Under the pieces are notes generated by a model, which saw only the letters and a program-made list of their open reading frames with translations, was not told the origin of the DNA and made no database searches. This document shows positions 44,876-53,703 of a DNA stretch of 64,000 bases, piece after piece (position 1 is the first letter of the stretch; each line of letters starts with the position of its first letter). The stretch spans positions 1 through 64,000 of the forward strand of contig NZ_JAHREP010000022.1 in NCBI RefSeq assembly GCF_019084545.1, given 5' to 3'. A program made the position numbers and the translations under genes. This stretch comes from Marinobacterium ramblicola (lineage in GTDB: Bacteria; Pseudomonadota; Gammaproteobacteria; Pseudomonadales; Balneatricaceae).

Positions 44876-46183
44876 TTAACTGGCACCGCTCTTGGCGCTG
44901 ACGACGGGCTCATCCTCTGCCAGGGCCTCAGTTTCGTCACCCAGAATCTCCCGCACGATCAGCTCGCTGGCATCGTCGACCTGTTCGCGGTCGACCACCG
45001 CTTTCTTGAGCTGGGGATTGGAGGGCATTTCGTACATGGTGCGGCGCAGGACCGACTCCAGGATCGAGCGCAGGCCGCGGGCGCCGGTACCGCGGTCGCA
45101 GGCCAGTGCGGCGATGCGCTGCAGCGCGTCGTCGGTGAAGCTGAGTTCGACGCCCTGGTAGGCGAACAGCTGGGTGTACTGCCTGACCAGGGAGTTTTTC
45201 GGCTCGGTCAGTACCCGTATCAGCGCTTCGGCGTCCAGCTCATGCAGGAAGGTGATCACCGGGAAGCGGCCGATGAATTCGGGGATCAGGCCGAACCCCT
45301 GCAGGTCATCCGGTTGCAGCGCGGCGAGCAGCTGGTCGTGGGTATGCTGGGGGTCTTCGACGAAGGCGGCCTGGAAGCCGATGCCGCCTTTCTGCGGCCG
45401 CAGGCGCTTGCGCACCAGATCCTCAAGACCGGGGAAGGCGCCGCCGACGATGAACAGGATGTTGGTGGTATCGATGATCTCGTCGCCACCTTCGTGGCGG
45501 CGGCCGCTCTTGGGCAGTTTGACCTCGTTGCCCTCGACCATCTTCAGCAGTGCCTGCTGCACCCCTTCGCCGGAGACATCACGGGTGTTGGTGGCGCCCA
45601 TCCCCTTGCTGGCCAGTTTGTCCACCTCGTCGATGTAGACGATGCCCCACTGGGCACGCTGCAGATCGCCGTCGGCGGCATCGACCAGACGGCGCAGGAT
45701 GGTGTCCACGTCATCGCCGACGTAACCGGCCTGGGTCAGGGTGGTAGCATCGGCCACGACGAAGGGTACGCCGATGACACGGGCCAGGCTTTTCACCAGC
45801 AGCGTCTTGCCGGTGCCGGAAGGACCGGCCATCAGTACGTTGGACTTCTCCAGCTCCACCGCCTGATCGGCGTCGTGCAGACTGCCACTCTGGCCCATAT
45901 TGATCAGCCGCTGGTAGTGGTTGTATACGGCGACGGCGAGGATCTCCTTGGCACCGTCCTGGCCGATCACGTACTCGTCCAGGTGCGCCTTGATCTCCTT
46001 CGGTACCCGCAGGGATTCGGCAAGTTCGGCACGCTTGGCGCTCTGTCCCCAGCTGTTGACGACCTGGTGGGCCAGCTCGACACAGGCGGAACAGATGTAG
46101 CCGTCGTTACCTGAGATCAGTGGCGTGTCCGGCGACTGTTCGACACCGCAGAATGAGCAGTTGAGCTTGGATTTGTCTGTCAT
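44876..46183 (-). CDS. clpX: ClpX-type AAA+ unfoldase, nif-associated paralogue
   Basis: 435 residues from the ATG at 46183. The N-terminal zinc domain has CSFCG and CSAC pairs; Walker A GPSGTGKT, Walker [12 protein letters not shown], the sensor region and the C-terminal domain are complete. An earlier in-frame start is rejected because the ATG overlaps the nifM stop (ATGA). No clpP is adjacent, so this is probably a second ClpX, like the one found after nifM in Azotobacter vinelandii, where it takes part in turnover of nitrogenase-assembly proteins. It ends the operon. Confidence 0.9.
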   Translation of the reverse strand: MTDKSKLNCSFCGVEQSPDTPLISGNDGYICSACVELAHQVVNSWGQSAKRAELAESLRVPKEIKAHLDEYVIGQDGAKEILAVAVYNHYQRLINMGQSGSLHDADQAVELEKSNVLMAGPSGTGKTLLVKSLARVIGVPFVVADATTLTQAGYVGDDVDTILRRLVDAADGDLQRAQWGIVYIDEVDKLASKGMGATNTRDVSGEGVQQALLKMVEGNEVKLPKSGRRHEGGDEIIDTTNILFIVGGAFPGLEDLVRKRLRPQKGGIGFQAAFVEDPQHTHDQLLAALQPDDLQGFGLIPEFIGRFPVITFLHELDAEALIRVLTEPKNSLVRQYTQLFAYQGVELSFTDDALQRIAALACDRGTGARGLRSILESVLRRTMYEMPSNPQLKKAVVDREQVDDASELIVREILGDETEALAEDEPVVSAKSGAS

Positions 46184-47070
46184 GCGTTCACCACTTGTGC
46201 AGGGTTCTTGCTGAAAGAGCTGAGGCGATTGAGCTGTTCCGCGATCCACTGGCGCTGGAACTGGGCGCGCTGACGCTCTTCCAGGCTCTGCCGCAACTTG
46301 GGGAGAATTTCGCCGAGCGGGACCTGACGCGGCGGTTCGATCTCGCCGCAGTAGAGCAGATGGAAGCCCAGCTCCGAGCGCACCGGGGTGCTGATCTCTC
46401 CACTGGCCATGCCAAACAGCACCTCGTCCAGTTCGGCAAACAGCTTGCCACGCTCTACTTTACCGACGAGACCACCGTGCAGAGCAGTGGGGCATTCGGA
46501 GTGCTTCTGCGCCTGCTCTTCGAAACGGCCCGGCTTCTTCAGCAATCGACTGCGGATCTGCTCGACGCGTTGCAGCGCCAGGGCTTCGGTGTTCTCGGCG
46601 TAGTCGTCGTTGACGGTGATGAGGATATGGCGCGCCTCGCGCTTTTCGCTGACGGCGAAGCGCTCCGGATGCAGGTAGTAGAACAGCTCGGCATCGGCGT
46701 CGCTGACCTGTACCTGACCGATGCAGACGCGTTCAAGCACCGCCTCGACCTGCAGTTCGCGCCGCAGACCCTCCTTGAGCAGCGGCATATCCAGCTCGGC
46801 CTGCTCCAGCGCCTGCAGGAACGCCTCTTCGTTCTGGAAGCGGCCCCTGATCTCCGCGATCGCGGCGTTGACCTGCCCCTCCGGTACCACGATACCGGTG
46901 TTCTCCTCCGCGTAGAGGATGGCGCTTTCGATATTCAGCTGATGTGCCACGCGCGCCGCCGCCTCTTTTTCCCGCTCACCGGTCAGGTCGGCCGGTGAAC
47001 AGCCGTACTGACTCCAGGCCAGCTTGAACAGCGCATACACCGCATGCGGATTGTCAGTGCTGTATTTCAT
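46180..47070 (-). CDS. nifM: NifM, peptidyl-prolyl isomerase for nitrogenase Fe protein
   Basis: 296 residues from the ATG at 47070; AGGAG seven bases upstream decides this start over ones at 47076 and 47097. The N-terminal 140 residues are helical, with [18 protein letters not shown] and [11 protein letters not shown]-like segments; the C-terminal parvulin domain shows [40 protein letters not shown] and [18 protein letters not shown]. NifM is needed for maturation of NifH. It overlaps nifZ by 17 bp and clpX by 4 bp. Confidence 0.9.
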   Translation of the reverse strand: MKYSTDNPHAVYALFKLAWSQYGCSPADLTGEREKEAAARVAHQLNIESAILYAEENTGIVVPEGQVNAAIAEIRGRFQNEEAFLQALEQAELDMPLLKEGLRRELQVEAVLERVCIGQVQVSDADAELFYYLHPERFAVSEKREARHILITVNDDYAENTEALALQRVEQIRSRLLKKPGRFEEQAQKHSECPTALHGGLVGKVERGKLFAELDEVLFGMASGEISTPVRSELGFHLLYCGEIEPPRQVPLGEILPKLRQSLEERQRAQFQRQWIAEQLNRLSSFSKNPAQVVNA

Positions 47071-47539
47071 CGGCATGCTCCTGCGTAGTGGCTCCATCGA
47101 GAGTGGCTGCAGCGAGCGCCCGCTCGGGGAGCATGATGTTGCAGCCGTTTATGTAGAGGTTGTAGAAGATCTCGTCCTCATCCTCATCGCGCAGCACGTT
47201 CTCTATCTCGCCTATATCCCCCTTGCGGGCGATCACCTCGCCATCGAGCTGCAGGGCGCAGCGTGCCTGCACCTTGTCGCGGAACTCGAAGCGGTTCTGA
47301 ATCCACTTCTGTGCCACGGGGATCAGCTCCTCCTCGCGACAGCCGACCGTCTTGCCGGCATCGATGAAGTGGACGCGGTAGATCAACTGGTCCTGCAGAT
47401 AGGTGCCGACATCGTAGACGACGCCGGTGGCGCCGCGCTGGATCAGCAGCTCGCCCACCTCTTTGCCCGGGTAGGTGCCGTCGTTGCGTACGTTGCGGGT
47501 CAAGCGTACTTCGTCGCCGTACTCATACCTCGGTTTCAT
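47054..47539 (-). CDS. nifZ: NifZ nitrogenase assembly protein
   Basis: 161 residues. The N-terminal block KPRYEYGDEVRLTRNVRNDG, TYPGKEVGELLIQRGATGVV, DVGTYLQDQLIYRVHFID and EEELIP are the NifZ family signature. NifZ takes part in forming the second P-cluster of the MoFe protein. The gene lies 4 bp after nifW and overlaps the start of nifM. The C-terminal 80 residues are longer and more acidic than in the shortest homologues. Confidence 0.92.
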   Translation of the reverse strand: MKPRYEYGDEVRLTRNVRNDGTYPGKEVGELLIQRGATGVVYDVGTYLQDQLIYRVHFIDAGKTVGCREEELIPVAQKWIQNRFEFRDKVQARCALQLDGEVIARKGDIGEIENVLRDEDEDEIFYNLYINGCNIMLPERALAAATLDGATTQEHADEIQH

Positions 47540-47543
47540 AGGC

Positions 47544-47876
47544 TCAGGACTCCAGCAGCTGGTCCAGTGGCACGAAGGTGGTCTGCGGCCCGTGCATATG
47601 GAACACCTTGAACACCTTCTCGGTCAGGGCATCGGACTCGACGAAGTCCCGGTAGGCCTGGGTCAGCATCTGCTGGTACGCCTGCCTCAGGCTGTCCTCG
47701 TCATCCGGCAGAGCGCCACCTTTCTCGGCCTTCTGCAGATAGTCATGGTAGCGCTGCATGATATGCAGGCGATTGATCATCACCACCTTGGCATCGAACT
47801 CGATCTCGAAATACTCGAGAAACTCCTCCGCTGAGCTCAACTCTTCCAGATCTTCAATAAACTCGAAGTCGCTCAT
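47544..47876 (-). CDS. nifW: NifW nitrogenase stabilising protein
   Basis: 110 residues from the ATG at 47876, with GAGGGGA upstream. LEELSSAEEFLEYFEIEFDA, NRLHIMQRYHDYLQ and AYRDFVESDALTEKVFKVF are NifW features. NifW protects the MoFe protein or its precursors. A much longer upstream reading frame up to 48185 overlaps the TPR gene and is not accepted. Confidence 0.9.
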   Translation of the reverse strand: MSDFEFIEDLEELSSAEEFLEYFEIEFDAKVVMINRLHIMQRYHDYLQKAEKGGALPDDEDSLRQAYQQMLTQAYRDFVESDALTEKVFKVFHMHGPQTTFVPLDQLLES

Positions 47877-47887
47877 ATGCTTTCCCC

Positions 47888-48412
47888 TCAGGCTGTCATG
47901 CGCTGTTTCAGTGTGTAGATACCCATGTGGTTGTAGGCGACCTCCAGCAGCATGCTGACGTTGAGCCGGTCGGCCGTGTCGAGCTGCCGCACCTTCTCCA
48001 GGCGCTCGACGCCGGCCTCGATCTCGCCCAGGCGCAGCTGCAGATAGCCCGCGCCCTTCAGCGCCAGCAGGTAGAAGCGCACCATGCTGAACGACTGCAC
48101 CATGCCGTGGGCCAGGATCTCCAGCGTCATCTGCCGCCAGTGGCCGCGATAGCCGAACAGGCGGCCGGAGAGCGCAATCGCGCACTCGGCCACGCTCAAC
48201 GCATCGGCATAGCGGTGCTGGTAGTAATAGAAGCGGTACAGGGCCACATGCACCATCAGGTTGTCCGGCGCCAGCGCATGGGCTTCCTGCAGGTAGGGTT
48301 CCGCCTCGCCTTCGCCATAGGCCTCGGCGGCCTGTTCGAGCAGTGCCAGCACACGCGGCTCCGGTGGTGACTCGAAGTAGAGATCGTTGACGTCGAAATC
48401 ATGCAGGTCCAT
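47888..48412 (-). CDS. Tetratricopeptide-like protein in the nif operon
   Basis: 174 residues from the ATG at 48412, with AGGGGAT upstream. It is all-helical with two or three TPR-like units: YLQEAHALAPDNLMVHVALY, YYYQHRYADALSVAECAI and the C-terminal LGEIEAGVERLEKVRQLDTA. No signal peptide. It lies 4 bp after cysE and 11 bp before nifW. A protein-protein adaptor in nitrogenase assembly is a reasonable guess, but I do not know an experimentally assigned role. Confidence 0.8.
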   Translation of the reverse strand: MDLHDFDVNDLYFESPPEPRVLALLEQAAEAYGEGEAEPYLQEAHALAPDNLMVHVALYRFYYYQHRYADALSVAECAIALSGRLFGYRGHWRQMTLEILAHGMVQSFSMVRFYLLALKGAGYLQLRLGEIEAGVERLEKVRQLDTADRLNVSMLLEVAYNHMGIYTLKQRMTA

Positions 48413-48416
48413 CGCG

Positions 48417-49205
48417 CTATCCCCTGGAAAAATGCTGCTTGCCACCGGCACAGTCGACTTCGCAGATCTCGCTAGACGGCGTGCAGCTATTGTAGAAACT
48501 GGCCTGGTAATCGGGCTCCAGCCGTCCCTGCGCCTCGAGACGGGCCTCGAGCTTGTCGATGCGCTCCAGCAGACAGCTGATGGCACGCCCTACCGGGTCG
48601 GGAATCAGGTGGTGGTTCAGGTTGATGCCGTACTCGCCGCTGCTGACCGGTTGGTCGGACACGATACGCCCGGGAATGCCGACCACGGTGCCGCCGGCGG
48701 GTACGTCCTGCACCACTACCGAATTGGCCCCGACCCGGGCGTCGCTGGCGACGGTGATCGGCCCCAGCACCTTGGCCCCGGCGCCAACCAGTACCCGGTC
48801 GCCCAGCGTCGGGTGGCGCTTGCCCTTGTTCCAGCTGGTGCCGCCCAGGGTGACGCCGTGATACAGGGTGACATCGTCTCCGATCACCGCGGTCTCGCCG
48901 ATCACCACGCCGGCGCCGTGGTCGATGAACAGGCGCGCACCGATGCTGGCACCGGGATGTATATCCACATTGGTCAGCAGTCGGACCAGGTAGGCGATCA
49001 GCCGTGCACTGTAGCGCCAGTTCGCCCGCCACAGTCGATGCGACAGCCGATGCATCAGTACCGCATGCACCCCTGGATAGGTGGTCAGCACCTCGATCCA
49101 GTTGCGCGCCGCCGGGTCGCGCTTGAATACGCAGCGCACATCCTCTTTCCACGCGGCCAGCAGTCCGCGCTTTTCGGGTCGATGGGTGGTGACACTTGCA
49201 TTCAT
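48417..49205 (-). CDS. cysE: Serine O-acetyltransferase (NifP/CysE type)
   Basis: 262 residues from the ATG at 49205, with AAGGAG upstream. Left-handed beta-helix acyltransferase: [56 protein letters not shown] and GIPGRIV. It makes O-acetylserine for cysteine synthesis. In nif clusters (nifP, cysE1) it boosts cysteine supply for Fe-S clusters. The C-terminal segment has extra Cys residues ([16 protein letters not shown]). Confidence 0.9.
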   Translation of the reverse strand: MNASVTTHRPEKRGLLAAWKEDVRCVFKRDPAARNWIEVLTTYPGVHAVLMHRLSHRLWRANWRYSARLIAYLVRLLTNVDIHPGASIGARLFIDHGAGVVIGETAVIGDDVTLYHGVTLGGTSWNKGKRHPTLGDRVLVGAGAKVLGPITVASDARVGANSVVVQDVPAGGTVVGIPGRIVSDQPVSSGEYGINLNHHLIPDPVGRAISCLLERIDKLEARLEAQGRLEPDYQASFYNSCTPSSEICEVDCAGGKQHFSRG

Positions 49206-49230
49206 GGCGCCGCTCCTTGGAGTTGTCCGC

Positions 49231-49386
49231 TTATTTGCCGGTACAGCGGGTGATCGGCCGGGCCACGGGCACGCCACGCCCCATGACGAACCCGGTCAGT
49301 ACCAGATGCCGTTTCATCGCGGCCGCATGCTGATCTTCCGCCTGCAGACGTTTTTGCTCTTCGTTGCGTTCAGTTTCCGGCTTCAT
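49231..49386 (-). CDS. 51-residue protein between nifV and cysE
   Basis: A short gene with a strong ribosome site (AAGGAGG) before the ATG at 49386, overlapping the nifV end by 17 bp and ending 25 bp before cysE. The N-terminal half is charged and helical ([20 protein letters not shown]); the second half is [20 protein letters not shown] with one Cys. I do not recognise a family. The ribosome site, overlap and operon position support it as a true gene. Confidence 0.6.
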   Translation of the reverse strand: MKPETERNEEQKRLQAEDQHAAAMKRHLVLTGFVMGRGVPVARPITRCTGK

Positions 49387-50533
49387 AGTGAAGACCTCCT
49401 TCAGCATTGAGGATGTTGAGATGGAACTGCTGCAGCTCCAGCATCGAGGGGCTGCGTTTGGTTTGGGTGACAAATTGACGGATCGGCTCCAGCATCATCG
49501 CCGCCTCGGCACGACTGAGTTCGATACCGATACCGGCGAAGGCATGGATCACCCCCTGGGTACCGGAGTGCTTGCCCAGCACCAGCTCGTGGTGGCGCCC
49601 GAGCAGCAACGGATCAAGCCCCTGGTAGTTGCGGAAATCCTTCAACAGGCCATCTGTATGGATACCGGACTCGTGGGTGAAAACATGGCTGCCGACCACG
49701 CTTTTCTGGCAGTGCACGGCGCGGCCGGAGGCGGACTCCACCAGAGCCGACAGGATCGGCAGCCGGGCGATATCCACCCCGGTGTCGATGCCGTACAGCT
49801 GTTTCAGGCCGACCACCGCCTCCTCCAGCGCGGCGTTGCCGGCGCGCTCGCCAAGCCCGTTGACGGTGGTGTTGATATGGGTGGCGCCGCCCATCACCGC
49901 GGCCAGGGTGTTGGCCGTGGCCAAGCCGAGGTCGTCATGGGCGTGCATCTCGATCTCGATGTCGCTGCCGCTGCGCAGCCGCTGCATCTGGGTTAGCACG
50001 GAGAAGGGTTCGAGAATGCCGAGGGTATCGGCGTAACGGATGCGGCGGGCACCGGCGCGCTCGGCGCTCTCCAGTATCCGCTGCAGGAACTCGAGATCAG
50101 CGCGGGAGGCGTCTTCACAGCCGACACAGACCTCGAAGCCGAGATCCACCGCCTTACGCACCTGCAGGTCGATCTGGTTCAACACCCAGCCCCGGTCGCG
50201 GCGCAGCTTGTGCGTGATCTGCTGGTCGGAGGCGGCGATCGACAGGTCGACCAGATCAACCCCGGTACCCAAGGCACTGAGCAGGTCGTTGTCGCACATA
50301 CGACACCAGGCCATCAGCCTGGCACCCAAGCCCTGGCTGGCGATGGCACGCATCACGTCGCGCTCCGCCTCGCCCATCGCCGGAATGCCTATCTCCAGCT
50401 CGCCAACACCGGCCGCCGCGAGCGCAGTGGCAATCTGCAGCTTCTCCTCGGCATTGAACGCCACTCCGGCGGTCTGTTCACCGTCCCGCAGCGTTGTATC
50501 GTTGATTACGACCTGGCGTTGTGCAGCTGTCAT
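49370..50533 (-). CDS. nifV: Homocitrate synthase NifV
   Basis: 387 residues from the ATG at 50533, with GGGAG upstream; a TTG at 50554 is in frame but has no site. HMGL-like TIM barrel: INDTTLRDGEQTAGVAF, HAHDDLGLATANTLAAV, NGLGERAGNAALEE and HESGIHTDGLL (metal site and active-site residues). It joins acetyl-CoA and 2-oxoglutarate to homocitrate, a ligand of the FeMo cofactor. It is first in the operon nifV to clpX; nifU and nifS, which precede it in Azotobacter, are absent. Confidence 0.94.
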   Translation of the reverse strand: MTAAQRQVVINDTTLRDGEQTAGVAFNAEEKLQIATALAAAGVGELEIGIPAMGEAERDVMRAIASQGLGARLMAWCRMCDNDLLSALGTGVDLVDLSIAASDQQITHKLRRDRGWVLNQIDLQVRKAVDLGFEVCVGCEDASRADLEFLQRILESAERAGARRIRYADTLGILEPFSVLTQMQRLRSGSDIEIEMHAHDDLGLATANTLAAVMGGATHINTTVNGLGERAGNAALEEAVVGLKQLYGIDTGVDIARLPILSALVESASGRAVHCQKSVVGSHVFTHESGIHTDGLLKDFRNYQGLDPLLLGRHHELVLGKHSGTQGVIHAFAGIGIELSRAEAAMMLEPIRQFVTQTKRSPSMLELQQFHLNILNAEGGLHYEAGN

Positions 50534-50591
50534 CTGATTACTCCCGCATGCCAACGGAATCGACGCTGGATTCCGTGTTCAGGGAGACAGT

Positions 50592-50607
50592 TGCAAACAG
50601 TGTTCCA
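50592..50607 (-). promoter_or_regulatory. Sigma-54 promoter of the nifV operon
   Basis: On the minus strand TGGAACACTGTTTGCA, differing from TGGCAC-N5-TTGCA at one position. Transcription would start near 50581, about 48 bases before the nifV ATG. Confidence 0.85.
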
Positions 50608-50689
50608 CGAAAATTTTATTTAATTTTCATAAGGTTAAATACAACAAGAGGGTCAACAAACGCCAACAAAGAAACAAAACGACAGCTTT

Positions 50690-50705
50690 TGTAGCAAAGC
50701 AGACA
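50690..50705. promoter_or_regulatory. NifA upstream activator site of the nifV operon
   Basis: TGT-AGCAAAGCAG-ACA, an exact TGT-N10-ACA, about 116 bp before the predicted start. The core AGCAAAGC resembles site 1 of nifF (CGCAAAGC). The AT-rich stretch between it and the promoter would allow the loop to form. Confidence 0.8.
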
Positions 50706-50859
50706 GCGGAGAAATACCCTGAAAAATATACCGGCTTTATCCGTTATTCGGCTTCAATAGCAGAGCAACGAGATTTATCTCGATTAGAGGGGGCTAAAAC
50801 GCCCTGAACCGGATTTACCCGTTCAAGGCATCCGCCGTTAACTGAGGCAAACCGGTGAA

Positions 50860-51189
50860 TCAGCGTTTGCGGCGATCGATATCGCGTAACAGACCACTGA
50901 TATCCAGGTCGGCGGCTTCGGCCAAGGCTGCGATATCTTTCGGCGGGCTGGGTGGCATCCCGCCCACGGCACGCATCGGCTGCTGCGGCTTACGGTGTGC
51001 TGCCTGCCGTTTAAGCCGAAGGTCTTCCTCCTGCTTTTTACGACGTAGCGCTTCTTTCTCCCGCTTAAGCCTCAACTCTTCGGCCTGGCGCTTTTTATCG
51101 TCGGCTTTTTTTAAGACCAGCTGTTTTATTTCATCCAGCTGTTCAAGCGAAAACTGCTGTAGATAGGCGGTAATATCGTCTTCTTTCAT
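50860..51189 (-). CDS. Hypothetical coiled-coil protein
   Basis: 109 residues. N-terminal helix TAYLQQFSLEQLDEIKQLVL, a Lys/Arg/Glu-rich coiled coil (about 25-65) and a Pro-rich linker followed by LAEAADLDISGLLRDIDRRK. It is strongly basic and lacks a signal peptide. It could be a small DNA- or RNA-binding accessory protein, but no family was recognised. It is transcribed toward the nifV region. Confidence 0.65.
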   Translation of the reverse strand: MKEDDITAYLQQFSLEQLDEIKQLVLKKADDKKRQAEELRLKREKEALRRKKQEEDLRLKRQAAHRKPQQPMRAVGGMPPSPPKDIAALAEAADLDISGLLRDIDRRKR

Positions 51190-51326
51190 ATCGGAGTGCT
51201 GAAATATAGCGAACAGGCGACGAGAATATCGCCCGAAGTCAGGTGTTGATTAGTGTATCCACTTGCAGCCTAACACTGAAGTATTTATTGCTGAAATATA
51301 AAATCTTCAATATCGAAAGCATCGTC

Positions 51327-52448
51327 TTATACCGGGACACCCGGTGGCATCGGCAGATCAGCCATAGGGTTTTTCGGCCATACCGGCTCGAAGAAGCTGT
51401 CCACGTCTGCCTTGTCCACCTCGACCACCGAGGGGTAACTCCACTTAGGCCGGCGATCCTTATCCACCAGCAGAGCACGCACCCCTTCGGGAAACTCGGT
51501 ATGCAAGCCGCACTGAACCGCCAGGTTAAGCTCGGCAGCGAAGCACTCCCGCAAAGACAAATGGCGGCAGATACGCAACTGGCGCTCGATTATCCAGATG
51601 GCAAGTGGACTACCACGACGTACCGTAGCCTGGGCCCGCTCGATCCAGTTGTCGTTACTTTCTGTGGCCAGCAAGGCACCGACGATCTCGGCCACCTGGT
51701 CGTGGTCAGTGATCGCCTGGATCAGATCATAGTGGTCCCGAATCGGCGAATGAGGGTTCAGCAGCGGCTCGGACACGGTTTCCAGGCCGCGTACGATTTC
51801 GGAGACAACAGAGTTGGCACTCAGGCTGGTCCAGTTCGCCGCTTTCAGCGCCTCGATCATCTCGCCATAGCGGGCATGTTCGATAAACCGGTCGGCCAGA
51901 CCGAGATAAAGCGCATCCGCCGCGTTGATCGGATTACCGGTCAACGCCAGAAACAGGCCGGTGCGCCCCGGCAAACGATTCAGGAACCAGCTGGCCCCCA
52001 CATCCGGGAACAGCCCGATGTTCACCTCCGGCATCGACAGCGCCGAGCGCTCGGTCACCACCCTGACACCGCATCCGTTCATCAACCCCATACCGCCCCC
52101 CATCACGATGCCATCGGCCCAACAGATAATCGGCTTGGGGAACTGGTGCAACTGATAATCGAGACGATACTCGGCTTCGAAGTAGCGCCTGGGGGCTTCC
52201 CGATCACCGGCCTTGATCAGATGGTAAAGGCTGACCACATCGCCACCGGCACAAAAGGCTCTTTCACCGACGCCACTTAACACCACCGCACAGACCCGCT
52301 CATCTGCCGCCCAACCATCGAGCGCAGAACTCAGCGCTTCGATCATCTCCAGCGTCAGCGCATTCAGCGAGCGCTCGGCGTTCAGCACCACCTCGATCAA
52401 TTGATGACCATCGGTCGTGTCATGAGTATTGATCAGCACGGCGGACAT
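51327..52448 (-). CDS. Enoyl-CoA hydratase/3-hydroxyisobutyryl-CoA hydrolase family protein
   Basis: 373 residues of the crotonase superfamily. GVGERAFCAGGDVVSLYHLI, ICWADGIVMGGGMGLMNGCG and SMPEVNIGLFPDVGASWFLN (the Glu and Asp of the catalytic set) match 3-hydroxyisobutyryl-CoA hydrolase, an enzyme of valine degradation. The length of about 370, longer than the 260 of simple crotonases, also fits. No other valine-catabolism gene is adjacent. The hexR gene upstream is separated by 56 bp. Confidence 0.85.
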   Translation of the reverse strand: MSAVLINTHDTTDGHQLIEVVLNAERSLNALTLEMIEALSSALDGWAADERVCAVVLSGVGERAFCAGGDVVSLYHLIKAGDREAPRRYFEAEYRLDYQLHQFPKPIICWADGIVMGGGMGLMNGCGVRVVTERSALSMPEVNIGLFPDVGASWFLNRLPGRTGLFLALTGNPINAADALYLGLADRFIEHARYGEMIEALKAANWTSLSANSVVSEIVRGLETVSEPLLNPHSPIRDHYDLIQAITDHDQVAEIVGALLATESNDNWIERAQATVRRGSPLAIWIIERQLRICRHLSLRECFAAELNLAVQCGLHTEFPEGVRALLVDKDRRPKWSYPSVVEVDKADVDSFFEPVWPKNPMADLPMPPGVPV

Positions 52449-52504
52449 CGGCTTCTCCTTTTATAGTTATTGGGCGAAGGATGTGAACAAGTATTGCGCC
52501 CTGG

Positions 52505-53368
52505 CTAGTCGCTCGCATCTACCGGATATCGGGTTTCCTTCAGCGACTCCTTGATCCGGCGCAGGTGCGGCAAAAAGTGCGCTCCGCGGCGCAGGGTCAC
52601 ACCGGTTGCCAGGATATCGACCACCACCAGATGGACGATGCGTGACAGCATCGGCATATAGATATCGGTATCTTCCGGTTCCTTGACCCCAAGCACGACG
52701 GTGCAGTGCTTGGTCAGCGGTGAACCGGGGTTGGTGATGCCGATCACCGTAGCTCCGCTGGCGCGTGCGATCCTGGCAATGTCCACCAGTTCGCGGGTGC
52801 GGCCGGTATTGGAAAAGATCACGATCGCATCGCGGGTACCGGAGGCGGCAGCAACCATCCGCTGCATCAACACGTCATCGTAGGCAATGACCGGAATATT
52901 GAAGCGGAAGAACTTGTGCTGGGCATCCTGGGCGACGGAGCCACCGGCACCCAGGCCGAAAAACAGTATCTGTTTGGCCTGGATCAGCTGGTCCACCGCC
53001 AGCTCGATCGCCGCGGGGTTCAGCCCCTCCTTGGCCTGCGCCAGGCTTGCCATCGTGGCGTCGAATATCTTCGGGGTATAGCGCTCGGCAGTGTCGTCAG
53101 GTTCGACACTGCGGGTGACATAGGGCACCCCGCTGGCCAGCGACTGCGCCAGGTGCAGCTTGAAGTCCGGAAAACCGGCGGTATTGAAGCGCTTGCAGAA
53201 GCGATTGACGGTGGGCTCACTGACTTGGGCCTGCTTGGCCAGCACCGCGATCGAGGCCCGGGTCGCCGCCTGGGGATCGGACAGAATCACCTGCGCAACT
53301 TTTCGCTCGGATCGATTAAGGGTCTCGAGCGCACCATCGATTTCCTGAACAAGGTTAAAGGTTGTCAT
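52505..53368 (-). CDS. hexR: HexR-type transcriptional regulator (RpiR family)
   Basis: 287 residues from the ATG at 53368 with AAGGA upstream. N-terminal helix-turn-helix ([40 protein letters not shown]) and a C-terminal SIS domain ([40 protein letters not shown]). HexR represses central-carbon genes such as zwf and edd and is released by 2-keto-3-deoxy-6-phosphogluconate. The target genes are not adjacent here. Confidence 0.88.
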   Translation of the reverse strand: MTTFNLVQEIDGALETLNRSERKVAQVILSDPQAATRASIAVLAKQAQVSEPTVNRFCKRFNTAGFPDFKLHLAQSLASGVPYVTRSVEPDDTAERYTPKIFDATMASLAQAKEGLNPAAIELAVDQLIQAKQILFFGLGAGGSVAQDAQHKFFRFNIPVIAYDDVLMQRMVAAASGTRDAIVIFSNTGRTRELVDIARIARASGATVIGITNPGSPLTKHCTVVLGVKEPEDTDIYMPMLSRIVHLVVVDILATGVTLRRGAHFLPHLRRIKESLKETRYPVDASD

Positions 53369-53703
53369 GCGTTTCCTTGCGAACAAGAGACAAACACTGA
53401 GTGTTTAACAAGCGTCTAACTATAACAACTCTGTAGTCGATTGACCGCAAACTGCGGCGTTTACATCCTGGACATTTTGCACCAAACCGGTGCACACCCC
53501 AATTTTATCACTCAATCCGCACCAAGCCTGGGCTCTCAGCCGCCCTGCATCGCGTGTACCCCGCGTTAAGGGCCCGATCTGTCGAGCCTTCAACCGAACT
53601 GGCACAAAGATCGCTTCGGGTCAGAGAAACCGAATAGACAAGAGCGTCAGGAGACCTGACCGGCATAGCGCCCCTCTATCGCTACCAATGCCGGCAACCG
53701 CCC
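53369..53703. other. Intergenic region hexR / glucosylglycerate operon
   Basis: 335 bp without a convincing gene. ACTATAACAACTCTGTAGT at 53419-53437 has ACTA/TAGT ends like a HexR-type site, but the fit to TGTAAT-N3-ATTACA is poor. Nothing else was recognised; the promoter of the operon at 53704 must lie here. Confidence 0.4.

Larger units (their letters stand above)
50534..50859. other. Regulatory region upstream of nifV
   Basis: 326 bp without genes. It holds the sigma-54 promoter and the NifA site listed separately; an A/T-rich block at 50611-50640 lies between them. The rest, 50706-50859, shows nothing that I recognise. Confidence 0.6.
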
